From: Arthrobotrys musiformis
Taxonomy: Eukaryota; Ascomycota; Orbiliomycetes; Orbiliales; Orbiliaceae
DNA length: 64,000 bases
NCBI GenBank assembly: GCA_036971715.1
Contig: JAVHJL010000006.1
Span: 1,364,001 to 1,428,000 of the forward strand
Direction of reading: 5' to 3'
Shown: positions 1 to 11,700 of the stretch, in pieces
Layout of the letters: every line of letters begins with the position of its first letter
Position numbering within the stretch: position 1 is the stretch's first letter
Made by a program: the position numbers and the translations under genes
Notes under the pieces: generated by a model
The model's input: the letters and a program-made list of their open reading frames with translations, nothing else
The model's database searches: none
What the model was told of the DNA's origin: nothing

Positions 1-1
1 C

Positions 2-409
2 CTGAGATCTGCATATGTAGTCTACGATCTCGACGGCCAGAAAATCGGTATCGCTCAAGCCAACACCGACGCAACAGGCTCCAACATCGTAGAAATCACA
101 GGACCGATCGTTTCCGCTGCTTCCACGGTTGCAGATCAGCCAAGCGTCACTGCCACCGCTACCTCGAGAAACGCTGGTATTGGCGGGTTCGAGACTGATA
201 TTGCGACCACCGGTCTATCCAATCCTACCGGCTCTTCGAACGTCGGTTTCACTTTTGGATCAGACGGATCAACACCCACCAGCACATCTACGAATTCATC
301 AAACGCAGCTTCTGGCGTTGTTCCATCGTTCGATTGGGCCGCTTTCTCTGTCATCATGGGCAGCATGGCCATGGCTCTACTGGGCAGCGGACTATTCGCT
401 GTTCTGTAA
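2..409 (+). CDS. GPI-anchored aspartic protease, C-terminal fragment
   Basis: The reading frame is open from the window edge to a TAA at 407-409 (135 codons); the 5' part lies outside. The first residues (LRSAYVVYDLDGQKIGIAQ) match the last beta strands of fungal candidapepsin/yapsin-like aspartic proteases, where this segment ends the pepsin fold. A Ser/Thr-rich linker of about 80 residues follows, and then a terminal hydrophobic stretch ending in FAVL, as in a GPI-anchor signal. The enzyme would act at the plasma membrane or in the cell wall. The catalytic Asp residues are not in the window, so activity cannot be judged. The family call rests on the short conserved C-terminal motif. Confidence 0.7.
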   Translation: MRSAYVVYDLDGQKIGIAQANTDATGSNIVEITGPIVSAASTVADQPSVTATATSRNAGIGGFETDIATTGLSNPTGSSNVGFTFGSDGSTPTSTSTNSSNAASGVVPSFDWAAFSVIMGSMAMALLGSGLFAVL

Positions 410-2297
410 AAACAACTCTAATATAATTATAATAGAGGCATCCCGGCAACCTCCAAAGACTTAGTCTCTCGTTGCCCCTTCTAATGTCTATATTCCCTTT
501 CCTTTTTTCCTATTCATATGCCTGATGAGAGAGACGAGGGCAGCCCATCTTTCCTTTCCTTCATTTCTACTGTGTCATTATTATTGAATCAACCTTCACT
601 TTCTTTACGTCTACGGCATTATGGGCTTTTGTGCATATCTCGCCCCCCGGTTAGTTCCGAGTCTTTCCTTTTTATCATTGGTACCATTTAATCCCAGCCC
701 ATACTTTGCTTTTTGGTCGTCTGCGCAAATATCAAAATTGCATCAAACCGCATTTTCTTTCCTACTCCATTTATTCGGGTTCATACTTTCGGGCACATAC
801 GCATATAAATACATCATCTGCATGGGATTTCCTTGTCATAACTGCAGAGTACTACATTCCCCATTTCATTTTTTTTTTTCATCTTGTATTATTAATATAT
901 TACCCATCCGATCTAATGTGATCGTTTGTCTACTTTGGTGGGAGAGTAGGCTTTTCATGTCGATATATAACGGAGGGAAACATTAGTGTATATTTGTAGC
1001 CGTTCGGCTACAAGTCGGATCCACCCATCGCGAATATTTAAATAGGTATCTACTAGTGTTCTACAACCATTGTTTCAAAAAAACCAGATTTCTATATCAT
1101 TTTGATCATAAGGCCCTGGTTTTAAAATTTTAGAATCCATCTAGATTAGTTATTATAGACGATATCTAGAGTTTAAAATTTAGGAGCTCTACTTTTGCAG
1201 ATTTGACCAATTGCAAGCCTTTAGATTACAACGCCTCGATTTAGTACGTCTGGGGAGTATTGTTATTACTATCATTACCATTATTATCTGTCATAGTAGA
1301 CGCTCCAACCTCGAGCTCGACTCCACAAATACTACTGCTGATATACCCACTCCTTCTACCTCTACTACTCCTAGTACATATGCTAACACAATTTTATAAA
1401 GCTTTCTGGCGAAAACGATATGTTGTGGGCCTCCTTTCCGTAAAGGTGATTTCCCCCAAGTTTGGAAGGGTCCCGGCTTGCGTCGGGCATTATTATTACT
1501 TTTCTCAAAGCTGAAAGAAACAAAACGGTGACAAGCGTCAAACCCGGCAACCGGTTGACCCCGCTATATGGTAATGGGAAGGCTAGATCGTTGGTCTGGG
1601 GGCAAACCAGCGGCCCGGCTCCGACGAGCCTAGGTTGTTTATTATATCTTGTTTATTATATAGGTATGAGATTAGGTTTAGACGAAATCCCTAGCAATTC
1701 TAAATCCACTACTACTACTGCTGTAGTTAGCATGGATATATAAAGTGTAAGTAAATACGGAGCCGGTATAGGATTTAGTAAGGATAGCCGTAGCTAAGAC
1801 CACAAGGGAATAGAGTTTTTGTATAACCAGATAGTTCCTTCCTAATCTTTTCGCGGGAAGTATATGGGAGCAAAGCCGACGAGGCGTCGCGTCGACGCTC
1901 GCTTTCGGTTACTTTTAGCGATCGAGACGATATCTTTTCGTAATAGTAGCGCAGCTAGCGGTCAGTCTAACTACCACTGTAGCTACTTGTATACTACTCC
2001 TACTACTGTTGCTACTATCAAGAAGACTTCCAAACAGGGGCATCGAACTTACCGGAATTCCGCTGAGAGGCTGGTTCTAAATCCTTCATACCATGGTATG
2101 CATCTGGATATATCTATAAATTGATTGCGTGATCCCGCGTAGAGTACCAACAAAAAACCATCTCCATCTCTATGAAATATATAGTTCCCATTCTCTAACT
2201 ACCTTCATAAGAGAATTCAAACCCGGTTTTTTTATTTCTAAAGATATAATTCCAATTGCCACGGGTAACGAAAAGCAAGAACTACCTGATATACACA
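410..2297. other. Intergenic, no gene seen
   Basis: About 1.9 kb, AT-rich, with only short incoherent frames. It contains the 3' UTR of the protease and the promoter of the ATP-grasp gene. A Grainyhead-type AACCGGTT site lies at 1549-1556. Confidence 0.6.
1549..1556. promoter_or_regulatory. Grainyhead-type palindrome AACCGGTT
   Basis: Perfect AACCGGTT, the consensus of Grainyhead/CP2 transcription factors, which fungi also have. It sits about 740 bp upstream of the ATP-grasp start. The flanking bases GGC-AACCGGTT-GA are identical at 26448-26460, upstream of the MFS transporter. Function is inferred from sequence only. Confidence 0.3.
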
Positions 2298-3284
2298 ATG
2301 GAATCACAAGCCCCACCCCGCAAAGTGCTTTTCATCAAAACCAACGTTTCCACCGTGGGTCCTACCAATGCCCTCCTCATCTCAACCCTCCAAAAGCGAG
2401 GCCTTCAAGTCGAAAAGCGCGGCTGGTACCCACCGGCGTCGTTAACACTAAAAGATTTAACTTCCTACCACTCCATAAACTTCCTCAACTGCTGGGAATA
2501 CAACCTCCACATCACCTCCTTCTACCAATTCCTAAAAGAAGTCATAGCGCCCGCGGAAGCCGCAGGCGTAAAAATCGTCAACCCCGTGCAAGTACTCCTC
2601 TGGAACTCGGATAAAGAATATTTAAGAGATCTACAACGAGACGTGGGGATCAATATTCCAGAGAGTATATTCGTGGAGGCGCTACCCGGTGGGGTACCGG
2701 CGTACGAAGACGTTATATCAGCCCTTGACCCCGACGGAGCACACGGGACGGTCATAAAACCCTCCATATCAGCCGCATCAAACATGACGCATAGAATCCC
2801 CCATCCATCATCCGAATCATACGATTCTGCGAAAACGCAGGCTAATTGGGCGGAGGTGTACGAATATACCCGTGACCTCTCGTCTTCTGCCAAGGTCATC
2901 ATCCAAGCATTCGAGCCTGCGATCAAGAACGGGGAGTATTCTATCTTTTTCCTGGGCGGGGAGTACAGCCATACCGTTCTCAAGAAGCCGGCCGAAACGG
3001 ACTACAGAGCTATGGAAAGATTCGGTGCAAGTGTAAGCGAGCTGAAGGGTGAGGAAGTACCTTCGGCAGGGAAAGAAATCTGTAAAAAGATCGTGGAGTA
3101 TGTTGAGCGGAGATTTGGTACAGGCGATGACTGGAGGTTGGGGTATTTGAGGGTGGATGGGGTGGTTAGAGATGATGGAACGTTTGTGGTTATTGAAGCG
3201 GAGATGTTGGAGCCGTATGTTTTCCTTGATGTTGAGGGGGCTAAAGATGGTTTGGAGAGACTTTGTGATGCACTGGGGAATTGA
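2298..3284 (+). CDS. ATP-grasp ligase-like enzyme
   Basis: Single exon of 328 residues, starting at the ATG at 2298; the frame extends upstream only through non-ATG codons. The layout matches ATP-grasp carboxylate-amine ligases related to bacterial DcsG/RimK/glutathione-synthetase-like enzymes. It has an N-terminal pre-ATP-grasp fold, a nucleotide-binding Lys in GTVIKPS (about residues 150-156), an adenine-contacting strand in VIIQAFEP (200-207), RVDG (285-288), and paired metal-ligand acids in VIEAEMLEP (298-306). Such enzymes activate a carboxylate as acyl phosphate and join it to an amine. The substrate cannot be read from sequence. The next two genes are on the same strand and are also small-molecule enzymes, the second downstream being an aromatic prenyltransferase. 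Family confidence is good; the specific reaction is unknown. Confidence 0.75.
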   Translation: MESQAPPRKVLFIKTNVSTVGPTNALLISTLQKRGLQVEKRGWYPPASLTLKDLTSYHSINFLNCWEYNLHITSFYQFLKEVIAPAEAAGVKIVNPVQVLLWNSDKEYLRDLQRDVGINIPESIFVEALPGGVPAYEDVISALDPDGAHGTVIKPSISAASNMTHRIPHPSSESYDSAKTQANWAEVYEYTRDLSSSAKVIIQAFEPAIKNGEYSIFFLGGEYSHTVLKKPAETDYRAMERFGASVSELKGEEVPSAGKEICKKIVEYVERRFGTGDDWRLGYLRVDGVVRDDGTFVVIEAEMLEPYVFLDVEGAKDGLERLCDALGN

Positions 3285-4114
3285 GGCGCCAGGAGATAAT
3301 ACATAAATTTGTGTTGCTATCTGTTGGGTTTTTTGGGCGCGAGCATTGTATACTACAATTACCTAACTTGTACTTGTGACGAAAGGGAATATTCGAATTC
3401 GTCGTGTCGAGAGATACGTCAAACATTAAATCCGCGGTATAAGTGACTGCCGTATTGATCGAGAATACTTATCATCTGTAGGTGTCCATTGATATGCACG
3501 ATAATCAATTGGGAGTAATACGTAATCCATTTCCAATGCCAATACAAGATAGCGGTTCGAAACGGGCCACCATGATACTCGGCCCCGCACTTTTGACTTC
3601 CCAGATCCATGAAGATGATGTACATCAATTGACCAAACTATACTAGCAAAAGCCTAAAATTTACTAGGCTGCCCCCTCAGCTGTAAAAATGTATCGGTTT
3701 TAATACATTCTTCTGAGCCGTGTCCTGGGCTTTTGCGGGGCAGATATGCGCATATATGCGCCTACGTAGCACATGTTGGATTTCTGCGGGTTCACATTCC
3801 TCAGGACGCGGGAAGATGCTGCATCGCACAACGCCGATACGTATACAAGCCGTTCCCGTCGATCGATCCAGTTTCCTTTAAAAATTGATATTCAGGGCTT
3901 GGAGGAGGGGTACAAATAGTGTTGGATTTGTCTTTTCATTTGCTCTCACAGTTGCTAGTTGCGATTGAGGGGAATCTGTTTAATATTTCGATTTTGTAGT
4001 CCACGGGTATCGTGTTTTTATAAATTTATATTTATTCTACCAGTACATCGAAATCAAGATTGGATATACATATACTGCCTTCCTTCAAAATCTAAATTGG
4101 TAAAAATTTTAAAC
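3285..4114. other. Intergenic, no gene seen
   Basis: About 830 bp of AT-rich sequence between the ATP-grasp and formamidase genes, read as the 3' UTR of the first and promoter of the second. No conserved frame or RNA was recognised. Confidence 0.6.
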
Positions 4115-5779
4115 ATGGGACTGAAGGAATTACGCTACGCCGCAAAGGTCGACTTGACGAAGGATCCTGCGACACTTCCATACTTACATGTAAGCCCCTT
4201 TATATAGGTCCATCACTAAAAAATGGGCTACCCCGAGCCTTGCATTCGCTAATCACGAGAGTATTTATATAGAATCGCTGGCATCCGGATAGTATGTTCC
4301 ACTCCTCAAATTTCCGTCTTGCAAACTGCCTAAGCTTAGTAGCGTTGGTATAATTTCAACGACACCAATCTAACAAATCTTCTAAATACAGTCCCAACCT
4401 GCGGCACTATAAAAAATGGCGAAGTCGTCAAGATCGAATGCGTAGACTGGACCGGTGGACAAATCGGAAACAACGACAGCGCGGACGACGTGAAAAATGT
4501 GGATCTGACAAAAGTCCACTACCTCACCGGTCCTTTTGAGATCGAGACGGCGGAACCGGGCGATGTGCTCGTTGTTGAGATACAGGATGTCCAACCGTTG
4601 CAGGATCAGCCGTGGGGGTTTACGGGAATCTTTGCGAAGGAGAATGGCGGCGGGTTTTTGGATGATATTTATCCTAAAGCGTATGTCAATTGCTTTTCCT
4701 CCCTCTAGCTCTTAATCGACGAAAATTTTAGAGAGGTCTATTGAGGTCGTGAAGGGAGTATTGAATAGCGTTGACGATAACTATGTTATGATAATTAGAG
4801 CTAAAGCGATATGGGACTTCGAGGGTATATTCTGCTCGTCCCGTCACATCCCAGGCGTCCGTTTCGCCGGCCTTATCCATCCAGGTATCCTAGGATGTGC
4901 ACCATCCCCTGAAGTTCTGTCCATCTGGAATAAACGCGAAGCAGAGCTTATCACATCCTGCTCCCACATGGAAAGAGTCGTGGCTCTAGCCCCGCAACCA
5001 CTGAACGTCCATGCTGGAACCGCGTCAGGAGACCTGAAATCCAGAATCGGCCAAGAAGGCGCCCGCACGATCCCCGGTCGTCCCGAGCACGGCGGTAACT
5101 GCGATATAAAGAATCTCTCCCGTGGGTCCAAAGTCTACCTACCCGTTCACGTCGCCGGAGCAAAATTCTCAGTAGGAGATCTCCATTTCTCGCAAGGTGA
5201 TGGTGAGATTTCCTTCTGCGGGGCGATAGAGATGGCGGGGTGTATTACCATTAAATTCACCGTTATGAAGAACGGGATGGCGGAGTTGGGGATGAAGAGT
5301 CCGATTTATATTCCTGGTCCTGTGGAGCCACAATTCGGGCCTGGTAGGTATATTTACTTCGAGGGGTTTTCGGTTGATGAGAACGGGAAGCAACATTATC
5401 TGGATGCGACTGTAGCGTATAGACAGACGTCGTTGAGGTGTATCGAGTATTTGAGAAGATACGGTAGGTTAACCCCCAATCCCTGACATGGATACGATGT
5501 TATGTTGGTTTCTAATTAAAATTGGGGAAAGGGTACTCCGATTATCAAATATACCTTCTATTATCGTGCGCGCCAGTACAGGGACACATAGCAGGGATTG
5601 TAGATGTGAGTTTCCTTTCTAAATACAGTCAACCGCAATACTCCTTCTAACTCTGACGACAGATCCCTAACGCATGTACTACCATGGGCTTACCCATGGA
5701 TATATTTGAATTTGATATTTCACCGGGTGCGCCAGTCAAGAAGATCGACATGGGAACTTGCGCTTTCGCGTCAGACTGA
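4115..5779 (+). CDS. Formamidase (FmdA/AmdA family)
   Basis: Six exons: 4115-4189, 4273-4291, 4392-4680, 4799-5463, 5532-5605 and 5663-5779. The joined product is 412 residues, the usual length of fungal formamidases, and each junction restores a conserved family motif. Examples are NRWHPD-I-P across the 19-nt second exon, KA-AKAIWDFEG across intron 3, RRYG-YSDYQIY across intron 4 and VD-IPNACTTMG across intron 5. The core carries the family signatures CVDWTGGQ, SADDV, EPGDVLVVEI, GFTGIF, SRHIPGVRF, HPGILGCAPS and GRPEHGGNCDIKNL. The enzyme hydrolyses formamide (or short amides) to formate and ammonia in the cytosol, for nitrogen scavenging. It is not the unrelated kynurenine formamidase. Position between a ligase and a prenyltransferase may be chance. 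Confidence 0.93.
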
Positions 5780-7301
5780 AAGACAACCTAGAAAGGTTGG
5801 GGGTGAACTAATTGAATCTAGTTCAGCGGGGCAACCTATAAATTTATCAAAATTGCAAAACCATGTACAAGTTCGCTTCAATTCCATGCGCACTTCCAGA
5901 GGACCGTTCAATCCATATGTATGCGTTGATTCTGTGGTAAAAATAAGTTGTGACACAAGGTCCACCGTCTGATTTGGCGATACCACAAAATCAACAATTG
6001 ACGGTCCTACATCAAATCGCAAGAGCACGGTTTCCCAAGTACCAGATTTCACTGAAATGGAAGGACGCGGCGGTTCGGGTCCCATTATATTATCCCCGCG
6101 CTTGGTATCATGATGCGCGGTATTTGTCAAAAGCTGGGGCAGCTGTCACCATCGGCATTAATTGCGAATTTCACGGATCCGAACCGGAATTTACCATTGC
6201 ATGATATCCAACTCGGCTATGGAGACATATCGCGCCTTCCCGAACGGTCATAACGAGGCTCATATGCATACTAGCACTATCACAACCAAAACCTTTTAAT
6301 TAATGGTACCCGGGATATTCATGTCGATGCCACCTTACCCTTGCGGTGACTATGCATGGATCTCCCTTTTTTTCGAAATAATGATGCATAGATGACTTCC
6401 TCCCGAACGCTGCCAAATGCCGAGATGTATCAGATGGTAGGCCACCCCATGTGAACTTTTCGGATGGTAGCGGTAGGCAACTAAAATTTTTTTAAATACG
6501 AACCCGGAAGCTCGGTGCTCGATGGCCCATTTTGAGTTCGAATATTCTTTGGTAGTGGTGAAGCTCGAAGTACTAGTCGGTGGGTCCTCGATCGTCCAAA
6601 GGCCTATCCAGGTCGCACAGCGCATGGTTAATATGTAAACCGTTTTAATATAAAAAGTTTTCAATGTTACGAGTAGACTATTCCATTAGAAGCTAATGAC
6701 CACAAGGAGGGGATACTTTAGATCTCCCCATGCATGCCTATAAGTACCAGGATAACTCTAGTTGGCCAGCTCCCTAATAAAGCTGACGTCACGTCTCTCA
6801 GCAAAGGCCTATGATCTTCCCACCCTCGGCAGTATACGTCCCTGGATCGACTGTCATGATACGAGAACAAGACGTTCAAGCATTTTATTTTCTTTTTGAA
6901 GTGTTAAGCTCTTGCTTGGGCTGCTCGGTAGTCTTGCATTTTTGTTTTGACTCTTAACTATCACACCATATCGACACCCATTTATGCCTTGCTTTTTTAT
7001 TTTTGAGGGAGGGAAAGGGGGGGTTACATATTAGGAAAGCTGGTAAGCTCGGGAGGGGCACAGCAGGCTCGGGCAACCGGTATACCACGTTATTCCTCTT
7101 GTTGATATATTATCCGATATTAAACTCGAGCTCAGGCTTTTGTTCTAGCTTGGATCTATATTTTATAATAAGAGGCCGTAGAGTATATAAGGGATTGGAG
7201 GAATCTAATATCTATACCGGCCTTACCCCAATTCCAAAGTACAATATCCACTACCAGCAGTATAATAAGCAAAGAGAACTACGCTATCGAATAACACAGC
7301 C
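5780..7301. other. Intergenic, no gene seen
   Basis: About 1.5 kb. Overlapping short frames on both strands (5771-6130 minus, 5950-6204 plus) show no recognisable domain. The right end is the prenyltransferase promoter and includes GGCAACCGGTA near 7074, a one-base variant of the Grainyhead-type site at 1549. Confidence 0.5.
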
Positions 7302-8745
7302 ATGGTATCCGTTTCAAAAGACAACAGGCTTCCTTTTGAGATAGTAAGCTCTCTCATCCAATTTCGAAATAAAGACCACCAATTCTGGTGGGAAAGGACA
7401 GGCAGCCACCTCGCCGAGCTCTTAAAATATGCCGGATACAGTTATTCGGAACAATATAATGAACTACTCTTCTATGCCCTCCACGTGGTCCCGGAGCTGG
7501 GCCCGTCTCCAGACGAAACGGGATATCTAAGATGGAGAAGTCCCCAGACACCAGATGGGACACCCCTAGATCTCAGTTGGGAATGGGGCCTTGAAGGAAA
7601 AGGCGTCATACGGACTTCCTTTGAACCTATAGGGCCTCAGGCGGGAACGGAGGCCGACCCATTCAATCGGTACGAAACAGACGCTTGGATTAGATATCTA
7701 GATACCCAAGGCCTTGTCGTCGGCCTCGATCTAGATTGGTACAATCATTTTACCGAAAGATTATTACCGAAAGCACCAGAAAGTGTTCAGATGACAGATA
7801 AGCTTAACTTCGAGCTCGCGCCTAAGGCAGGGACATTTGTTACCCGGGACATCGATATGTTAGGGCCGATTGTCAAGTTATATATTTTCCCAGGGTTACG
7901 AGCTCAGGAGCTCGGCGTTTCCAATCTCGAAGTTGTCATGCAAGCCATCCGAAGCCTTCCACCGGCTCAATATCAGTCTCTCAATGTGGAGCCTTTGCTG
8001 GGATACCTCAACGATGCAGCTACGAAATGGGGGATGGAAACAGGGATATTCTCATTCGATCTCACATCACCGACAACATCGCGAATCAAAATATACACTC
8101 GAGCTCCGAATACCACACTGGATTACCTGATGGATGCTCTCACTCTAGGAGGCAGATACGATATATCCGAATACAGTCCCGAAGCCCTCGCAGACGTCAA
8201 AGATTTCTGGAAAATCTTCATCGGCGATGCGCCGGACGTCCTACCGACAGGGGGCGCAGAGCGCGCAGGTCCAGGGTTCTATTTCACAGTAAAGGCAGGG
8301 AAACCGGCCTCGCCGAAAGTATACATTTCACCAATTTCGTTTTGCAAGAACGATGCAGAGGTATTGGACAGGCTGCGGAAGTATTTCTCTACAAGACGCA
8401 ATGCGGACAAAATGCTTCCGCAGATGGATAATTACGAAAAGGCTTTGAATAGTATATAGTGAGTAAAAATTCTTAAGGCTTGCCTTTGCAGATTAAGATT
8501 GAAGTTTACTGATTTGTGATGGATGTACCAATAGTGGGCCGGATCTTCTGAACGATCATTGCGGTAGCCATTTCTATGTCAGTTGCGCACTACAAAAAGA
8601 CCAGTTGCGGGTTGTTACGTATCTTTGTCCCCAGACCTTGGACCAAGAAGCTCAGAGTATTGAGAAACAAAAGAATATGGCACAAATGTCATTGCTTTCG
8701 AGAATTCGGGACCTCCAAAGTCGCTTCTTGCAATACCTTACCTGA
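7302..8745 (+). CDS. DMATS-type aromatic (indole) prenyltransferase
   Basis: Two exons, 7302-8458 and 8535-8745, joined by a 76-nt GTGAGT...AG intron; the product is 455 residues, normal for the family. Without splicing the protein would lose its last strands. The second exon restores the expected end (LLNDHCGSHFYVSCAL then LRVVTYLCP). Family features include FWWERTG (28-34), the LLFYALHVVPELGP helix region (55-68), diphosphate-contacting Arg in VIRTSFEP (R104), GLDLDWYNHF, VKLYIFP, RIKIYTRAP and PKVYISP. These soluble enzymes form the ABBA barrel and move a dimethylallyl group onto tryptophan or another aromatic substrate without a DDxxD motif. The position that normally holds the indole-binding Glu appears to be Asp90. 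The exact acceptor is unknown. Confidence 0.93.
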
Positions 8746-11700
8746 TCTTGATTGGAAAAGAAACAATATTATGAAGAGCACACATTCAATATTTTTTTCT
8801 ATTCTTTCTACATGTAACTACTTATAATTAATGAGTCTAAAGCCATACCGGACTAGGAAGCGTTTGTGATTTACAACTTTTGATGATATATTGATCAGTT
8901 GCAATAGGTAAATTCTATAGTATCCCCGTGGCTATATGATATGATTCGCCCGGGGTTCGATTCAATCGAGATATCAGACCAATTCAACTAGCTGACGATT
9001 GAACCGAGTTTCGAACGCCCCGTCTCCGCATCCAGTTGCAGGCCGTTTTCGTTAAATACATGCGTCAAGGACCAAAAAATGTTTCACTCATGACGGGACG
9101 CCAGAAAACCAAGCCACCTGCAGTCGGTGCAGGAAATACAGTTGCCAACTCGGCTGCGGCTGATAACGATATAAAACATGCACAACGTTTTCCTTGGCTG
9201 GATGCAATCTTGATATCTGACCTACCGGAGTTAAAAAGATTAGACGACGTTTTTGATAGGTCTTGGTGCCGGATCCAGATAGTCAAATTAACAGGTGTCG
9301 TGCGTGTTATACTTTGTTGAAAGAAGGGATGCTTTTGGAAATACGGTTGATAAGAAATTTCTTGTGTTTTTCTTGGATTTTTTGATTGTGATTGATAGGA
9401 TCCCGCCCGAGTGTACTGGTCTTGTGAAACCCTGAGCTTGCTAGGCAAGGGAACTTATACTCGTACTTGCATATGCATCTATGTTAGTAGTACATGAACA
9501 TTGGCTTCATATTCCGATAGATAGGTAAACACCAAAGAGATGAAAAGATGATGGCGCGCCCCCACGTCTTGTCGCAATCGTATCTACATGCATGCTCGAC
9601 GGTGGACTTTCAACATTTGACCTGGCTGATGCTGTATACAAGTACGTACAGCAAAGTATACGTGCATATTCGAGCCGCGGTATTAATTTACGGAGCATGC
9701 ATTGGGAACACAAGGAAAATCCCAATCATCTCAGCCTTATGGAGTCTGTTGGGATGCTTACTACGAATTGATCTTGGTACGGGAATAAGCATGGGCCCAG
9801 CCGCCGGGGAACCTTTCGAATCCGTCGATTTTATCAACTTGGTGCGTTGTTCCTGACCAATTTACAACATCTGAGAATCTGGAATTGGATATCATGATCG
9901 AGACTACACCAAGTTCGGAGCGCTCCAAAATCGAGTCTGGAGGAACGAAATAAAAATGATCCACCTGAGCGCTAACTAGCAGAAAGACGGTTTAGCGAGT
10001 TGTCGGTAAGGAGAAACTCTTCAAACGCAGCGTGCTAAATCTGGACTCTAGGAATAGTACGTATGCATTAAGATTTCAGCCCTCGGTTCTGTAACAAAAA
10101 AATGAAAAAAGACATCTCCTACATGTGTGTACAGGTGTACAGAACACTAGCCCAAGGGTTTCGATACGTCCGCCAGGGAAAAATAGGGATTGTCCCATGT
10201 GGCCGCATTGCATAAGCGACCCTTGTGTGCTCACTAGTGCAGAGACAACTTCTTTTTAAATTCCACAATTCATGGCGAAGGGAAAAAATCCCACAGGAAA
10301 AACATTTTTGCTGGGTCTTGAGGACGATGGAGTTATATAAGTCGGTGGAATCGCCATCCCACTAGCAAGGGTCCGAAAGGGGCCATGGTCGTCCTGAATC
10401 TTGAGATTTTACCTACTCCAGATGTAGCATGTCTGTGTGATATCGATATGATCGGATGGGCTCCTTACCTCCCGATATCGCGGGCCCAGGAGGCCGCGCC
10501 GGATAACACGGAAAGGGAGAGAAGGAGAAAGAAGGTCAGAGATTCGGACAATTGAGTCAAGTCCAGACCGGAAGATACATAAAACACCCCAACGTTCAGC
10601 CTCAGGCAAGGGCTCTATTCCTGAGCGCGGCAGTTCTCAGCCTTCAAGACAGAATACACGTGCGATAACAATAAGTGTCCATTCTGCAGTTAACAGTCGG
10701 GGAAGAAATGTTGGTTTTTTGAGGTTCAAAGATGCTATTGGGTATTCACAACCCACCACTGCGGTTCCGGTTGGTCCAAGTGAATGCATGATTATGCATT
10801 GCCCAAAGTGTGCTGCAAAGACGGAACAAGACTCTACACAGTCGTGAGGCAGTCCTTGCTTGTGTAAAAATACACCTTCCCTAATTTCGCCAAAGTGAAA
10901 TGACGTACAGCGGTTTGGGTTCTTTGCGGCTTCAGAAGGAGATAATTTGTGGCCCTCGAGGCCTTGGGCGGCCCCTTTTATTCAGAGACAATGGGAGCAG
11001 GCCGTCGGGAACTCTCTGTTGGGGTTATAAAGTATGGAAAAACTTACATAGTCGCCTGTGTTACGGCAATTTCATATTTGATCCCGCAAATAATAATAAT
11101 CCTAGCATCGTTTAGCTGATTAGAACTTTTAAAATTGAAATATGGAGGGAATCCAAAATCTAAGACAGGACGGATCTTGACTGGTACGCACTGTCCAACT
11201 TATCTTGATATCCAGCTGTAGATGCACATGCACACTCAAGAGGGAAAATGGCGATAGATCGACGCGACGTGGGCGCATTAAAACCAGGTCCTGCATGTTA
11301 GAATTCCCTTGACAAGCAAAGATCGCCAGGTTCAAACGGGGACCTTGAAGTTGACAATTCGTATTATACATAGATATTGCATTAGTCACAACAGGCTCTA
11401 ACGATTGAGCAGCGCTATGGAACCTTATTTGGTCGTCGTGGCGTTTTTTCCGACTGCCGTACATAGAATCGTTTCCCTTGCGCAGGAAGCACACTCACTT
11501 GATGTTGATATTATATCCCCAAATTGCCATGTCTGTTACTCAATTATGGATGGAGCGCAAAAACATCACCTCAGTATCAGTTCATTGTCGGCGTAGTATT
11601 CACAGTTTATAGCTATAGCAATCGCAAAGGTGCATGCCTCTGCAGTCAGAATCCCTCGCGCTCGAATTGAACCGAATGGCAATCTTAACCCGAAATGCCT

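Noticed and set aside
4115..5779. Formamidase as a tryptophan/kynurenine-pathway enzyme linked to the prenyltransferase
   Set aside because: The motifs are those of the FmdA/AmdA acetamidase-formamidase family, not the alpha/beta-hydrolase kynurenine formamidase.
5771..6204. Overlapping frames on both strands after the formamidase
   Set aside because: They are antisense to each other and show no domain, signal peptide or splice evidence.
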